In this document: piece after piece, positions 1 through 10,988 of the stretch | Layout: each line of letters begins with the position of its first letter | Numbering within the stretch: position 1 is the stretch's first letter | Source: Spirodela intermedia | Taxonomy: Eukaryota; Streptophyta; Magnoliopsida; Alismatales; Araceae | Reading direction: 5' to 3' | DNA: 64,000 nt | Assembly: GCA_902729315.2 (NCBI GenBank) | Contig: LR746265.1 | Coordinates: 4,816,892-4,880,891, forward strand | Made by a program: the position numbers and the translations under genes | Notes under the pieces: model-generated | What the model saw: the letters and a program-made list of their open reading frames with translations, nothing else | Told to the model about the DNA's origin: nothing | Database searches by the model: none

Positions 1-278
1 GTCCCGAAACAACGAAAAGATTAGGGTTCATATGAATGGTTTTTGTACCTGTAAGAGATGGTGTAATGAGGTTCGGAGATTTTTTGATAGATGGAAATGG
101 GAAGGGCAGAAGAAAAGGGGTGAGGGGCTTTCTGGGTTTTGCGTGCAGAGGGCGGAGACGGAGGCGGGCCGCCGAACGTCGACCGCCGGAGCCGAGTTCT
201 AGGGGTCTCCTTTTTTCCGGGGTTCGATAAACGGAGAGGAGGAAGCAGTGGGCGGTGGTCTGAGGGGGCGTCTGCGGG
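1..278. other. Upstream region of first PPR gene
   Basis: Window edge to the first PPR start codon. It holds purine-rich stretches and short open frames on both strands, none resembling a known protein. It probably contains the promoter and 5' UTR of the PPR gene at 279. No TATA box is obvious. Confidence 0.4.
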
Positions 279-1730
279 ATGGGTAAGATCCCTCTTTCCG
301 TGAGGTCGACCAAGCTGCCCGTTCCCCTCCTTAAGCTCCCTCCCGCTTCCACCACCGTGCAGGTGTCGGAAACAGAGCCCCTTCGAGCTCTTGGTTCTGT
401 ACCCCGGCACTTTCGGGGGGCCCATGACAGCCGTTCTTCTCCCTCGTCCTTCAAGAGGAAGAAGACGGCCAGTGCTGTCCCTCCTCTGCTGATGGCGCCT
501 CAGTCTGTTTTCCAATCTCGCCGCCTCTCGGATGCCAAGAGGGATTTCGACTCCCTCCTCCTCTCCTCCCGCCGGTCGAGTGTCTCCTCTCCCGTCCGCC
601 TGGATTGTAACTCCCTCCTGCAGGCCTTCTGCAACGCGGGGGCCACATCAGAGGATGCCATTGCCTTCCTCCACCACATGTCACTTCGTGCCCCTTCCTT
701 CTCCCCCGATCGCTCCTCTTATCACATCGTCCTCGTCCATTCGTGTCTCCAGCCCTGCCCCGGCGACATCTCCGGCGCCCTCCGTGCCCTCGGCCTCATG
801 GTCGAGAATAACCTCCCCCCCACGCCGGCCACTGCGGACCTCGCCGTCCGTTCTCTCTGCTCCGCTCGCCGTGAGGACGATGCCTGCGAATTCATCCGGG
901 TCCTCTCCCTTCGGCACTCCGCACCGCCTGACGCCTTTACCTACAACTTCTTCGTGCGACAACTGTGCAAAACCCGAAGCCTGAGCACCGTCTACGACTT
1001 CATCAGCGGTCTCCACTCCGCAGTTGGCGTCAAGCCTGACCTCGTCACCTACACGATCCTTATCGACGCCGTCTGCAGAGGGAAGAATCTGCGAGAGGCG
1101 ACGCGGTTACTCGGGGTGCTCGCAGACTCTGGCTTCAAGCCCGATTGCTATCTCTACAACACCATCATGAAGGGCTACTGCACCCTTGACCGGGGGAACG
1201 AGGTCATCGCGGTCTACAACAAGATGAGGGAAGAAGGGGTCGAGCCCGACCTGGTAACCTATAATACCCTGGTTTACGGGCTGTCAAAGTCCGGAAGGAT
1301 GGATCAGGCGCTGAAGTTCTTGAATATAATGACGGAGAGGGGGCAATTCCCAAACACCGTCACATACACGGCGCTGATGAATGGGATGTTCAGGAAGGGC
1401 AGGGCCTTGGATGCATTAAAGCTTCTGGAGGAGATGAACGCAAGGGGATGCACTCCAAACGAGTGCACTTACAACACCCTGCTCATGGGATTGTGCAGGG
1501 CCAAAGTCCTCGACAAGGGGATGGAGCTGTACGGACTGATGACTGCCTCCGGGATGAAGCTGGAGTCGGGAGCATATTCTGCACTGGTGCGGGCCCTGTG
1601 TCGGGAGAACAAGGTCTCGGAAGCTTACTCAGTGTTTGATTATGCCCTGGAGAGCAAGAGCCTGCCCGACGTTGCAGCGTACTTGCCATTGGAGAGCTCA
1701 CTAAAGTTGCTAAAGAAAATCAAAGCATAG
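279..1730 (+). CDS. P-class pentatricopeptide repeat protein (At2g17670-like)
   Basis: Intronless 483-residue PPR protein, an organellar RNA-binding protein likely to act in RNA stabilisation, processing or translation. The N-terminal ~100 residues are Ser/Arg/Pro-rich and low in acidic residues, as in a plastid or mitochondrial transit peptide. At least seven 35-residue P-type motifs follow, starting near residues 218, 254, 289, 324, 359, 394 and 429, each with the D/N-x-x-T-Y-N/T start and a G-x-x-P end. There is no E, DYW or SMR domain. The N-terminus (MGKIPLS) and overall length recall Arabidopsis At2g17670; that ortholog call is from memory. The first ATG of the open frame is used. The gene converges with the zinc-finger gene downstream. 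Confidence 0.93.
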   Translation: MGKIPLSVRSTKLPVPLLKLPPASTTVQVSETEPLRALGSVPRHFRGAHDSRSSPSSFKRKKTASAVPPLLMAPQSVFQSRRLSDAKRDFDSLLLSSRRSSVSSPVRLDCNSLLQAFCNAGATSEDAIAFLHHMSLRAPSFSPDRSSYHIVLVHSCLQPCPGDISGALRALGLMVENNLPPTPATADLAVRSLCSARREDDACEFIRVLSLRHSAPPDAFTYNFFVRQLCKTRSLSTVYDFISGLHSAVGVKPDLVTYTILIDAVCRGKNLREATRLLGVLADSGFKPDCYLYNTIMKGYCTLDRGNEVIAVYNKMREEGVEPDLVTYNTLVYGLSKSGRMDQALKFLNIMTERGQFPNTVTYTALMNGMFRKGRALDALKLLEEMNARGCTPNECTYNTLLMGLCRAKVLDKGMELYGLMTASGMKLESGAYSALVRALCRENKVSEAYSVFDYALESKSLPDVAAYLPLESSLKLLKKIKA

Positions 1731-3423
1731 CCACTCTGGTTTTCATCCGGCTTTTGCTTTTCTATGTTATTCTTTCTTATCCGCGCTGATCACGATGCAT
1801 ATCTGTGCCTTTCATGAATGGAATCGTATATTAGGGTCGTTGGACAATCGGCGATCGCTCTTACTCTTAGTTAAAGCTTGTCATTATGAACTTTAACAGA
1901 TAATTGGCTCCAGCAGAGCATGGAAGTGCAGTGTCCAATGGCTAGGAGGAAATTTTCTTGGTGACACACGTTGTCTCCCATGATCTTATTTCTTCTCCGG
2001 GCCATGTGATCCCCCCACCGTCCTTTTCCTCCCATTTAGGTGGACAATGCTGCAGTGTAGCTTCAGAAAATGTCACCACATGGAGCTTTGGATTGATGCA
2101 GAGCCGATGGGCTAGGGTGTTGCTGCCTTTCAGTTGATATTTTTCCACAAGATCAATTCATTTTGGTCCCTCTAGATTCCCTGCATGACTGCTTTTTGCT
2201 GCCTCTTTGAGAATTGATTTTTTTTCTTAAGCACTAGCTTGATATTCTGCACTCACTGTATGATCCAATCCCAAATGAGAAAGGCCCTCCTCCCACGTGG
2301 CATTCCACCTGGATGCGGAATTATTCTGTCAAAGTGGTGTGGTTGTGTTCCAAGCATGAGACCTGATCATCCATGCAGATTTCATAATATCCCCTCCTCA
2401 CTTTTGATCGCAAAAAACTGAAGCTGGGTATGGTTTTTCTGTATTATGTGGAAAAAAAGATTTTAAAATGCTTCCTATAATCACATTCCCCCCTCCTCCG
2501 CCTGAACTCTGTTCTTTCTCCCCTTGAAAATCACTGCCGTGAGCTCACCATGCTTGATGATGGGCCTGACTAAGTCAGAAGAGAACGGTCAACAAGTGTT
2601 GTTCTTGGATTCTTGCTAAAATTAGCGAAGTGTTTCGCAGTGATGAAATGCCTGATTAGATTTTGCTATTCGTGTTGAAGATCTCTGAAGGCTGTGTGAG
2701 TGCAGGAGCGATCATTCATCTTGAGTCTTATCCCCCCCACCCTGTTCTGAGGGTGGTCATACATCTGGGTACCTTAACTTTGTCTACCTACTTCCTTACC
2801 TCAGTCGTTTCAGAGCGCTGACCAGCAGAGGGAGAGGTGTTCTAGTATATCATGGACAAACCATTCGAAGTTTTTCTCCTGTATCTTCGTCGAGGAAGGT
2901 ATGCGGTATTCAAGCCTCCTGCTTTCATAGTTTGGCACTTGTTTTTCTTGCCATGTGGTTTGTTCTATGATCACCTCAAGCGACGGCCCGCTCTGTTCCT
3001 GTCTCTCTCTGTACGGAGAGCTGGGCATGGCTTGGGCTGTAGCACCGGTTTGACCTAGATTCATTGTCTGAAATCTTTTAAAATCAGAATCTTGTAGGAG
3101 ATGCATTGTAAAGCTTTCGGTATGAACCCTTGATACCCAGCCCAGGTGAGACGCGTTGACCCTGGAGCTCGGCCTGAACATTGCTCGGAAGGTTGACTTG
3201 TCGCGGCGACAAGATCAGATTCGCCAATCGAGGTTACATGGGATGCATATGAACACATCATTTTTGTTGACTAAGAAGGCTAACAAGTACAACGTCCGTC
3301 CAGCTCGGGCGGTTCCTATGTTTCGAGTTTTGTAAAAGAAGACTAGGATGAAGTCCAAAGCGGGACGAGGTCGGCCATGACCTTCGCTCTCTGCTGGATC
3401 TCATCGCAGGATAGTGATCCTCT
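1731..3423. other. Intergenic region between convergent genes
   Basis: About 1.7 kb between the stop of the first PPR gene and the stop of the C2H2 gene. It should contain both 3' UTRs. Open frames of 60-120 codons occur on both strands but show no recognisable domain, transit peptide or composition bias. I see no repeat or RNA gene. Confidence 0.4.
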
Positions 3424-4338
3424 TCAGGTCCCCAACTTGAGGTCCAAAGCGGGATCAGGGGAAGACCCACTGTCCTCCTTGTTCTCGAAAGGCAGCGCCA
3501 AGTTCAAATCCGGGACATGGCCACTGAGAGCTGTCGACGAGGTGCCGCACTCATCCCAGTCGGACCTCTTCTGCCCGGCGAGAGCTTGGTCGCCGGGGAA
3601 AGCACTCCAGCAGACCATGTTTGCGTTCTTCTCGTCGTCCTCGCCGCTGCTGGTTGTGGGATTTTCCTTGCTGCCGCGTCCTGTCCCGCAAGGTTCATCT
3701 CCTTCGTTGACCCTCGCCCTGGCGAAGCAGCCTTTCACGTTCTTGTGGCTTGCCCTGTGGCCTCCGAGGGCCTGGTACGACGGGAACACCTTCTTGCAAA
3801 TGGAGCACTCGAATTGGGAGTTCAAATGAGGCGGAGGGAGAGGCGCCACCGGCGCGTCCACGGTTCCCGCGTCGGCAGAGCTCCGCCCTTTCGCCAGCAT
3901 GACGAGGTACCTGGCGGCTTCATGTTCCCTATTATGGCTTTGGCTGTGGTCTGCTGGAGGGCGAAGAGAGCCAGGCGGCTGCGGCGGCGGCGGCAGCGGC
4001 AGCGGCGGGCGCTCAAACGCCGCGTGGGGACAGCGGAGATGGGGCGGAGGGTTGATGCCGCGCCACTGCCGCTCTGGGTGACACCGCATGTGCCCGAACA
4101 GGGCCTTCTGCGACCAGAACCGCCTGCCGCACTCGCTGCAGGGGGCAGTTACCTCGTCGGCGATAAGGTCGGGATTTCTCTTGGACCTGGTTCGCGAAAT
4201 GCCCAAGGAATCGACGACCTCCAATTCCTCTCTCCTTCCTCTCTCCGTCTGCAAGCTGCCACCGACGATGACGCTGCTGCTGCTGTCGGAGGCTGGACGC
4301 TCCAATGTTTCGGCGTTTCTGGGATTTGGGTTGCTCAT
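3424..4338 (-). CDS. C2H2 zinc-finger transcriptional repressor, ZAT2/ZAT3 (DAZ)-like
   Basis: Intronless 304-residue protein with two widely spaced plant C2H2 fingers. Finger 1 (residues 67-87, C-x2-C-x12-H-x3-H) carries the variant QKALFGH followed by CHPERQWRG, typical of ZAT2/ZAT3/DAZ proteins. Finger 2 (178-198) carries the canonical plant QALGGH. A C-terminal EAR motif DLNLALP (277-283) and a second LDLKL element (298-302) indicate recruitment of TOPLESS-type co-repressors. A basic segment near residues 49-54 may be a nuclear localisation signal, and the linker between fingers is Pro-rich. The ATG at 4338 is the first in frame. The gene is divergent from the PPR gene at 4733, only 394 bp away. 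DAZ1/DAZ2 act in male germ cells in Arabidopsis; whether this copy does so cannot be seen. Confidence 0.92.
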   Translation of the reverse strand: MSNPNPRNAETLERPASDSSSSVIVGGSLQTERGRREELEVVDSLGISRTRSKRNPDLIADEVTAPCSECGRRFWSQKALFGHMRCHPERQWRGINPPPHLRCPHAAFERPPLPLPPPPQPPGSLRPPADHSQSHNREHEAARYLVMLAKGRSSADAGTVDAPVAPLPPPHLNSQFECSICKKVFPSYQALGGHRASHKNVKGCFARARVNEGDEPCGTGRGSKENPTTSSGEDDEKNANMVCWSAFPGDQALAGQKRSDWDECGTSSTALSGHVPDLNLALPFENKEDSGSSPDPALDLKLGT

Positions 4339-4732
4339 CGGCGGCGACGATCAGTCAGCGGCGTTGGGCTTGCTCTCTCATAACTAAGATGGCGAGACGG
4401 TTTGAGAACTACCCATCATATCTTCTTCCTCTTCTGCCCAACGTGCGGTTGGGCAGTTGCTCTCTCCCCTTCACCCTTTTCCTGCCATCCTCGTGTTGAT
4501 CCCTCCCTGCCTGCTTTCAAACCTCAACTTCGCGGTTTCTTTCAGTCAGTTATCCGCCATCTTCCAACGGACCCACCCTCCGCGGCCGTGGGTTCCACTA
4601 AATCTAATTATCCTCTGGCGACGTGGGCGTCTCCTCCCCTGACTAACGGTTATCGTTGACTACCCAGCACAACACGATCCGCCTGAGGGGAAGGACGTCA
4701 GCGGCGGCGCTTCCTATCTCTCGCCGGAGAAG
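4339..4732. promoter_or_regulatory. 394-bp shared intergenic region of divergent ZAT-like and PPR genes
   Basis: Short spacer between two divergent start codons, so it must hold both 5' UTRs and core promoters. It is CT-rich in the middle (about 4420-4520) and GC-rich near the PPR start. No clear TATA box is visible on either strand. Confidence 0.5.
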
Positions 4733-6340
4733 ATGTCGGCATCCGCTGCTGCGCCCACGCCGGCCATTCTGGCCTTCACTGAAACGGCATCGTCCCTCGA
4801 CCATATCCGCCAAGCTCATGCCCACATGCTCAAGACCGGCTTCATAAACTCGCCATACGCCGCCGGCCGCTTGGTCTCCTCCGCCGTAAGCCTTCCGGAA
4901 GCCGAGCGGCCGGCGGCGGTGGCGTATGCCCACTCCCTCTTCGCCCGGGTCGGCGTTCCGAGCTCCTTCATCTGGAACACCATGATACGAGCGCACGCCA
5001 CCTCCGGCAACCCCGCGGCGGCGCTCCTCCTCTTCCGACGGATGCTCCACTCGCCGGCGGTCCCCGACAAATTCACCTTCCCCTTCGTCCTCAAGGCCTG
5101 CACCTCGCTCCAAGCTGCCGAGGAGGCCCGCCAGGTCCACGCCTACGCCCTCAAGTCGGGTCTTGACTCCGACATCTTCGTCACGAACACGTTGATCCAC
5201 GGGCTGGCGTCCGCCGGTTTCACCATAGAGGCGCGCAAGCTGTTCGATAGAATGACACATAGAGACCACGTATCCTACAACGCGCTCATCAGTGCGTATG
5301 TAGAGCAGGGACTTATGACTGACGCACGGGCTCTGTTCGATACAATGCCCGAGAGAACTACAGAGACCTGGAATTTCGTGATATCTGGATACGTGAAGCT
5401 GGGGCTCGTCGACGAGGCGATGGAGCTCTTCACTGCTATGCCGGTGAAAGATGTCGTCTCTTGGAACGCCATAATCACCGGCCTCATCCGTGAGGGCCTC
5501 TTCTATGAAGCCCTGGCTCTCTTCCGCGAGATGCAGAGCTCAGAGGTGCGGCCTGACGGCTGCACGCTGATCAACGTGGTATCCGCTTGCGCGCAGGCTG
5601 GGGCGCTGGCGCAAGGTGTGTGGCTCCATGCTTACGCGAGCAAGAACGGCCTCAGAGTGGACGGCTTCTTGGCCACAGCGCTGGTGGACCTGTACTCCAA
5701 GGGCGGGTGCATAGAGAAGGCTCTGCAACTGTTTAACAGCGCTCTGAAGAAGGACGTCAGCACCTGGAATTCGATGATATATGGATTGGGCAGCCACGGC
5801 CGTGGGGAGCACGCTATCTTGTTCTTTCGGCAGATGTTGGCCGAGGGTTTCTCGCCCAACGCGACCACCTTTCTGAGTGTCCTCTCTGCTTGTAGCCACA
5901 ATGGTCTGTTGGACGAGGGGCGAAGGATCTTCTATCAGATGGTCGAAGAATACAATATCGGACCCGCAGTCGAGCACTACGGTTGCCTGGTCGATCTCCT
6001 TGGCCGAGCGGGGCTTCTGAAGGAGGCCGAGGATCTGATAGACTGTGTGCCATTCAAGGGCGATGCTTCCGTCCTCTGGGAATCCCTGCTGGGTGCTTCT
6101 GTGCGCCACGGGGACCTCGCGCGGACGGAGCTGGCAGCGAAGAGGCTGCTGGATTCATGTCCGAGAGAGAGCTCCGCCTTCGTCCAACTGTCCAACGCGT
6201 ACGCGGCCATGAGCAGATGGGACGATGCGAGGCGAGTTAGGCTGATGATGAACCTCAAGAACATAAGGAAGCAACCCGGGTCAAGCACCATTGTGGTGGA
6301 CGGAGTCGTCCACCAGTTTCTGGCCGGCTCTTGCTTCTAA
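4733..6340 (+). CDS. PLS-class (E subgroup) pentatricopeptide repeat protein
   Basis: Intronless 535-residue PPR protein of the PLS class, whose members usually specify C-to-U RNA editing sites in plastids or mitochondria. It starts with the characteristic SLDHIRQAHAHMLKTG segment, followed by alternating P, L and S motifs with family signatures such as SSFIWNTMIRAHA, DKFTFPFVLKACTSL, NTLIHGLASAG, DVVSWNAIITGLIREG and VEHYGCLVDLLGRAGLLKEAEDLI. The C-terminal ~90 residues form an E domain (VLWESLLGA to KQPGSSTIVVDGVVHQFLAG). The protein ends there and lacks a DYW deaminase domain, so a partner would have to supply deaminase activity. The N-terminal targeting sequence is short and Ala/Pro-rich. 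The ortholog is not assigned. Confidence 0.93.
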   Translation: MSASAAAPTPAILAFTETASSLDHIRQAHAHMLKTGFINSPYAAGRLVSSAVSLPEAERPAAVAYAHSLFARVGVPSSFIWNTMIRAHATSGNPAAALLLFRRMLHSPAVPDKFTFPFVLKACTSLQAAEEARQVHAYALKSGLDSDIFVTNTLIHGLASAGFTIEARKLFDRMTHRDHVSYNALISAYVEQGLMTDARALFDTMPERTTETWNFVISGYVKLGLVDEAMELFTAMPVKDVVSWNAIITGLIREGLFYEALALFREMQSSEVRPDGCTLINVVSACAQAGALAQGVWLHAYASKNGLRVDGFLATALVDLYSKGGCIEKALQLFNSALKKDVSTWNSMIYGLGSHGRGEHAILFFRQMLAEGFSPNATTFLSVLSACSHNGLLDEGRRIFYQMVEEYNIGPAVEHYGCLVDLLGRAGLLKEAEDLIDCVPFKGDASVLWESLLGASVRHGDLARTELAAKRLLDSCPRESSAFVQLSNAYAAMSRWDDARRVRLMMNLKNIRKQPGSSTIVVDGVVHQFLAGSCF

Positions 6341-8337
6341 TCTCCGCCGCCGGAGGCTCTCTTGTATCTAAAACGGTTGCCTGTATTTGTGTTCAATAGA
6401 TGAAAAGTGAAAATATTTTATGCGCCTTTTCAGTTATTTCACTCGCTGATCCCTGATTTTGTGAAATTTCCGAACCCCCTGTTCGCTGCATCATCTTTTC
6501 CCACTCGACTGCTGCGAGACGATTTCCCAAAGATCCCTGCCGAGGACCGCTCTAATCCTCTGCAGATCCTCCTAGTTTACTTCCTCCATCGATCCTCCTC
6601 GGAAAGCTCCACGGAAACCAGAATCTGTGCCCGTCGCCACTCCCACCCAACCCCGTCACTCAGATCTCGGCGGGGCTTCGCCGGGCCCCGTCGATGATTT
6701 TCTTCTCTTGGGGCCGTCGCCGCGAAAGGTGGGCGGGCGACGATCTCAGTGTATCGACCCGAAAGCGATGAGGTGTCTGAGATTGCAGGAGCTGCGGCGA
6801 GGCTTTAGGTCCGTGCTCCGTCGACGCTATTTATTAATGTAGCCTAGAAACTGCTGTCAGATGAGGAATGAAACGTTTTTGACCTATGTGGAGGAAGTAA
6901 TAAGTTCTGCGTCGAGAAGGCTAAAAAGCAATAGAATGTTACTTCTGCCCAAATTCAACTTCAAATGGTCTCCTAAGAGATTTGGTCACATATTTAGTGA
7001 GCCTAAATTTTATAATTTGCACATTTTATTCATGTAAAATATTTATTATTCTATTTAGGGCGTTCCTATTTCTTAGGGGCCTTCTAACATAATCCTCATT
7101 TTTCATAAAAAGGTATAATCAATTTTATTCTCCTTATTTTCTAGGATCTTAACAGATTTCTCCCTTTATAGGTTAATTATAATTAATTTTCGACCTATAA
7201 ATAGGTCATACCTTGTAGCCCTAAGGAGTCATATTTTTATGAATCAATTTTGGAGGTTCTCTTCTACTGGTGGATTCCAATATCCCTGTTGACTCAAGGT
7301 GTTATTTTCGATCTTGTGGACTTAGGATCAACCCCTTGTAGACTCAAGGGGCGAAATCTTTTGATTCTGTGGATTCAGGGCAAGGAGTTTTCAACCAAGA
7401 CACGTTCCTTTCAGATTCAAGGTCGTGATTTTGCTTTCAAAATATATAGTCAAAGTTGAAACGTGATCAGGTTATCAATTCTTCGAATTTTCACTGCGTC
7501 ATTTATCTTCTAGAAGGAGACCGCAGAGTTTTTGGTCATCGGGCTTTAAAAGCGCTTGATGATGGAATCACCCAGGTCGAGTTCCCTACGCGATAGACGT
7601 GATTAATGCATGCAAAAAATTAAATGAACGATACCAATATAGATTATAGTACGAGAGACAAACAAAAACATATTAACAGGAATAATTATCTTTAAATATA
7701 TTTCTTTCTGGGCTTGATTTTGACGTTCTCGGGCCATTTGCCTCTCCGGTTACCAGATTGTATGGTTATATCTGCAGTGGAGTTAGTCTCAACTCATGAG
7801 ACTCTCTCTCTCTCTCTCTCTCTCTCTCAGTCATTCTGAGAGAAACACTGATCTGATGACCGGGGACGTTCGCGCATGCGGTGTCTGTGTGCATTCACGT
7901 GTCCAGTGACGACTACGAGCCAAGATGCCGGCACTGAGATGAAAACTAAGTTTTGGGAACATAACTCCCCAGTTACAATCGTCATTAGAAAGAGATGCGA
8001 TATCTCTTCTATTCCCACTGGCCCGAGTAAGTAGGTGTTGACCATCTCCGTTCATACTCGTCCGACTTGGTCCAGCTTCCCAGAAGCTGCGAAAGGTTGA
8101 TTTCGTCTTGGAGATACCATGCACGAGGCACCACCGCCGACCCCTCGCGGTGAACCCACAGGCTGGAGGAACGTCTCTGATCTTCCGATTGACCGCTTGT
8201 TTATAGAAACGTTCGCAGTCAAGATTGGGAAACAATCGTCTAATTCTTGACATAATGTTTAGATCCATCTCCACTGCAGCTCGAGAAGCCTTGTGTATAA
8301 ACACAAAAAATTGACAAGAAATAGACAATTCAACGTG
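6341..8337. other. 2-kb intergenic region, AT-rich
   Basis: Spacer between the E-class PPR gene and the DUF7796-type gene. 6400-6840 is moderately GC-rich with short open frames that I do not recognise; 6900-7800 is AT-rich. Around 7270-7430 the words GACTCAAGG/GATTCAAGG recur several times, which may be a decayed repeat. A (TC)n microsatellite lies at 7802-7828. No gene is supported. Confidence 0.4.
7802..7828. repeat. (TC)n microsatellite
   Basis: Perfect dinucleotide CT run of about 27 bases in intergenic DNA. Confidence 0.95.
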
Positions 8338-9712
8338 TTACGATGACTTTTTCTGGCAGATATCGGCTGGCGGCGGCGCGTCCCAGCTAGCCGACTTCCG
8401 CCTCAGCTCCTCCAGGTCCTTAACGCAGGTGGCCATGTAGAGGGAAGCTATCCGCCTCCTCACCGTCGCCGCCTCCCTCCCGACGGTACGGTCGAATATG
8501 CTCTCCCAGCCATCCTCCCATCCCCCTCTGGCATCGCACAGCTCCAGGCTCCCGTTCCTCCACTCCGTCCAGCTCCACTCCCCGTTCAGGGCCTTCCCCA
8601 CCCTCTCCATGCACAGACCCATGCAGGCCGGTCGGCAGGGGCGGCACTTGGCGCCGCTGAGCGGCCCGCGGCTCCCCATCGACGCCACCGGCACGCCGTT
8701 CCCTGCCGGCGGGAAGCCGTACTGGCGGTCGCTTAGAACGCAGAAGGGAAGAGGATGCTCCCCGTACCGGACATGGGACTCGTCCAGCTGGGCCTTGAAG
8801 GCGGACTCCGAGTTGAGACCGCGGCGGCCGGCGGCGTCAAGGCGGGGGATGAGGGAGAGGCGGGAGAGGGCAGCCAGTGAGGTGCGCTGGTCGCCGGCGC
8901 CGAACCGGTCGTTGAGGCCGCTGTACCGGGAGCCCGGTGGGACGAGGTAAACGCCGGGGACGAAGATGGCAGGATCAAGCGGCGCCGACCAGTAGCCGTC
9001 CACGCGGGTGCGGACGATCCAGTCATAGGTGAAGTTTCTGCGGGTCTGGTGAGCCCTGATCATCTCTAGGCACCCCTCCACGAGGCTGAAATACTGAAGA
9101 AGGCCCTGCCAGAATTTCACGGCCATGCAAAAGCAATCAGATGAGCCTAACCAGCAAGTTACTCTCTCTCTCTCTCTCTCTCTCTCTCTACAGGAAAGGG
9201 CAGCGTACCTGGATCCCATTGGGAGAGCCGTGAGAGGTGAGGACCCTGGCCTGCTGCTCGGTCTCGTTGATGTGCTCCGGGACGAAGATGCGGACGGCGG
9301 CGACCCGCGGGGATCCCTTGAGGATGGAGAACTTGAAGGCATTCTTGTCGAGCGGACTATGGAGGAAGAGGTCGGCGTTGGGATACTCCTCCAGGATGTT
9401 CTTCACGATGGACGGCCCAGTGAGCTCGAACCGCCTGGCGCCGCCGACGAGGCAGACCGCGATCCGGGAGCTGCCCAGCCGGGGTTTCCTCCCCCTCAGA
9501 ACCTCCCCTTCCGCCACCGCATCTCCTCGTTGAGCAGAAGGCAGCTGAGGAGGATCGGATGAACAGCGGCCGAGGAGAGATGAGCTCGGAGGGAGGGGGA
9601 AGACGGGGCTCGCGGGTGGGTACACTAGACAGAGGAAGACGAGGAGGAGGAGAGAGAGGGGGGTGATGAGAGAGATGCGCCTGCCGACTGCGCCTGTCAG
9701 CCGTTTCATCAT
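8338..9712 (-). CDS. DUF7796-type plant type II membrane protein (glycosyltransferase-like), two exons
   Basis: Two exons, 9712..9209 and 9105..8338, give 423 residues. The 103-bp intron (9208..9106) has a GT donor after GGGATCCAG and an AG acceptor in TTCTGGCAG, and its removal restores the contiguous SPNGIQ-GLLQYF. The N-terminus has tandem Met-Met, a basic patch and a hydrophobic anchor near residues 13-32, consistent with a Golgi-type signal anchor. The lumenal part contains [19 protein letters not shown], a [13 protein letters not shown] segment and [13 protein letters not shown], resembling the plant DUF7796 family, which is thought to be glycosyltransferase-like but has no established reaction. 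The first in-frame ATG is at 9712; an in-frame GTG at 9715 precedes it. The intron contains a (CT/GA)n microsatellite, and its retention would cause a frameshift. Confidence 0.82.
9162..9189. repeat. (CT)n microsatellite inside the DUF7796-gene intron
   Basis: Run of about 28 bases of CT within the 103-bp intron, that is (GA)n on the transcribed strand, close to the 5' splice site. Confidence 0.9.
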
Positions 9713-10325
9713 CACGCCGGCGAGGCCCGGCTGTGGACGGTGGTGGTGCTACAGGCTCTCTGGCTGGTGGATCGTCATCGCCTCCTATTCTCCATTCCAA
9801 TGCCAACGGGAAGAGAGAGAGAGAGAGAGGAGTCCAGGTCTCGAAGCCCACAATTACGAGAGCGGAATAAATCGTGGAGCGGTTACCAAAGAATAAATGG
9901 GGATGCGAGGTAGGTTGGAATGTCTGAGAGGACCCATAGATGCGTCCGCCTATTATCGACGACTTATCGCTCGCCGTTAACATGGCAATGAGAACTGCTC
10001 TGCGATCTTATGCACGTGCGTACGAGGAAGCCGTCATAGTTCTCCACGGACGGTTTGACTTGCTCACCGGTTTGGGATGTTCTCCACGGACGCTCCCGCA
10101 AGCGTTGACCGCCGTCATATCCGACGCCTCGGGGTCGCTGATGCCGAGGTAGCCAAGTAAAAGTAAAATCTACCCCCACAACCCTCCGACAGGTCAACGT
10201 CGCATAGGAAGGATGCAAGACCGAGCGTCGCAGAAAATCAAAGAATGAAAAAATAGAATCGGCTTCGGATTTTGTTAATTTCTACAGGTAGTTCAGCAAA
10301 GAAAACAGAGCGCCAGGGGTCCTCA
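9713..10325. other. Promoter of the DUF7796-type gene and 3' flank of ESV1
   Basis: About 0.6 kb between the start codon of the minus-strand DUF7796-type gene and the stop of ESV1. It contains a short GA run near 9815-9830 in the presumed 5' UTR. A 16-bp direct repeat, GTTCTCCACGGACG-type, occurs near 10038 and 10079. No coding potential is evident. Confidence 0.4.
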
Positions 10326-10926
10326 CTACGTTGGGGACGAGGCATCCGGCGAGTCTTCGGGCTGCGGCGGCGGGGGGCCGAAGTCAACCTCCGGGTAGAC
10401 CCCCGGCGGCCTCTCTCGGGGCTGGATCGAGAGCAGCTGGCTAGAGTTCCCCACGACGTCGGCCCATCCGTAGTGAGGCTCGGCCCTTCACGAGAACACA
10501 CGCGTTAACCCAGAAAAACCAAGGGATAGTGTAAAAATGGATCAGACCGGAGGCCATCTATCCATTCCTTACTCGTAATAGGTTTCCTCATCCACGACAA
10601 TGTCCCAGCTTTCTCCCGTGGTGCTCTTTCCATATTTGTGAACCTTCCTGGAACAGCAAGGTCAACATGCGATGTCGATTATGTGATCAAAACTAATGTA
10701 TAATTTTTTTACTGATAAAATCAGCGAAACGAACTCCCGTTTCCTTGGTTTGTCCCGAAATCGAACACATAATGAACCTAGACGTGGATTGGCGGATAAA
10801 TGCAGTATCACGAGGAACGGATGAGAATTTACCCATTCCCGAAGTGCTCTTCTCCCCAGGTCCTTGACCAACCTGAGCTATGGAAAGAAAGTTATCAGTT
10901 CATAAAAACATGTAAGCAATTTCTGA

Positions 10927-10988
<62 letters not shown>

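Noticed and set aside
21-515. 164-codon minus-strand open frame
   Set aside because: Overlaps the 5' part of the first PPR gene antisense; low-complexity Arg/Pro composition and no domain.
3517-4383. 288-codon plus-strand open frame
   Set aside because: Antisense shadow of the GC-rich C2H2 zinc-finger gene, which has clear fingers and an EAR motif.
6407-6842. Short plus-strand frames resembling the start of a gene (possible exon ends near 6730-6750)
   Set aside because: No continuation into a plausible second exon and no recognised family.
10272-10508. Plus-strand frame overlapping the ESV1 last exon
   Set aside because: ESV1 exon 11 on the minus strand matches the family and joins in phase; this is its antisense.
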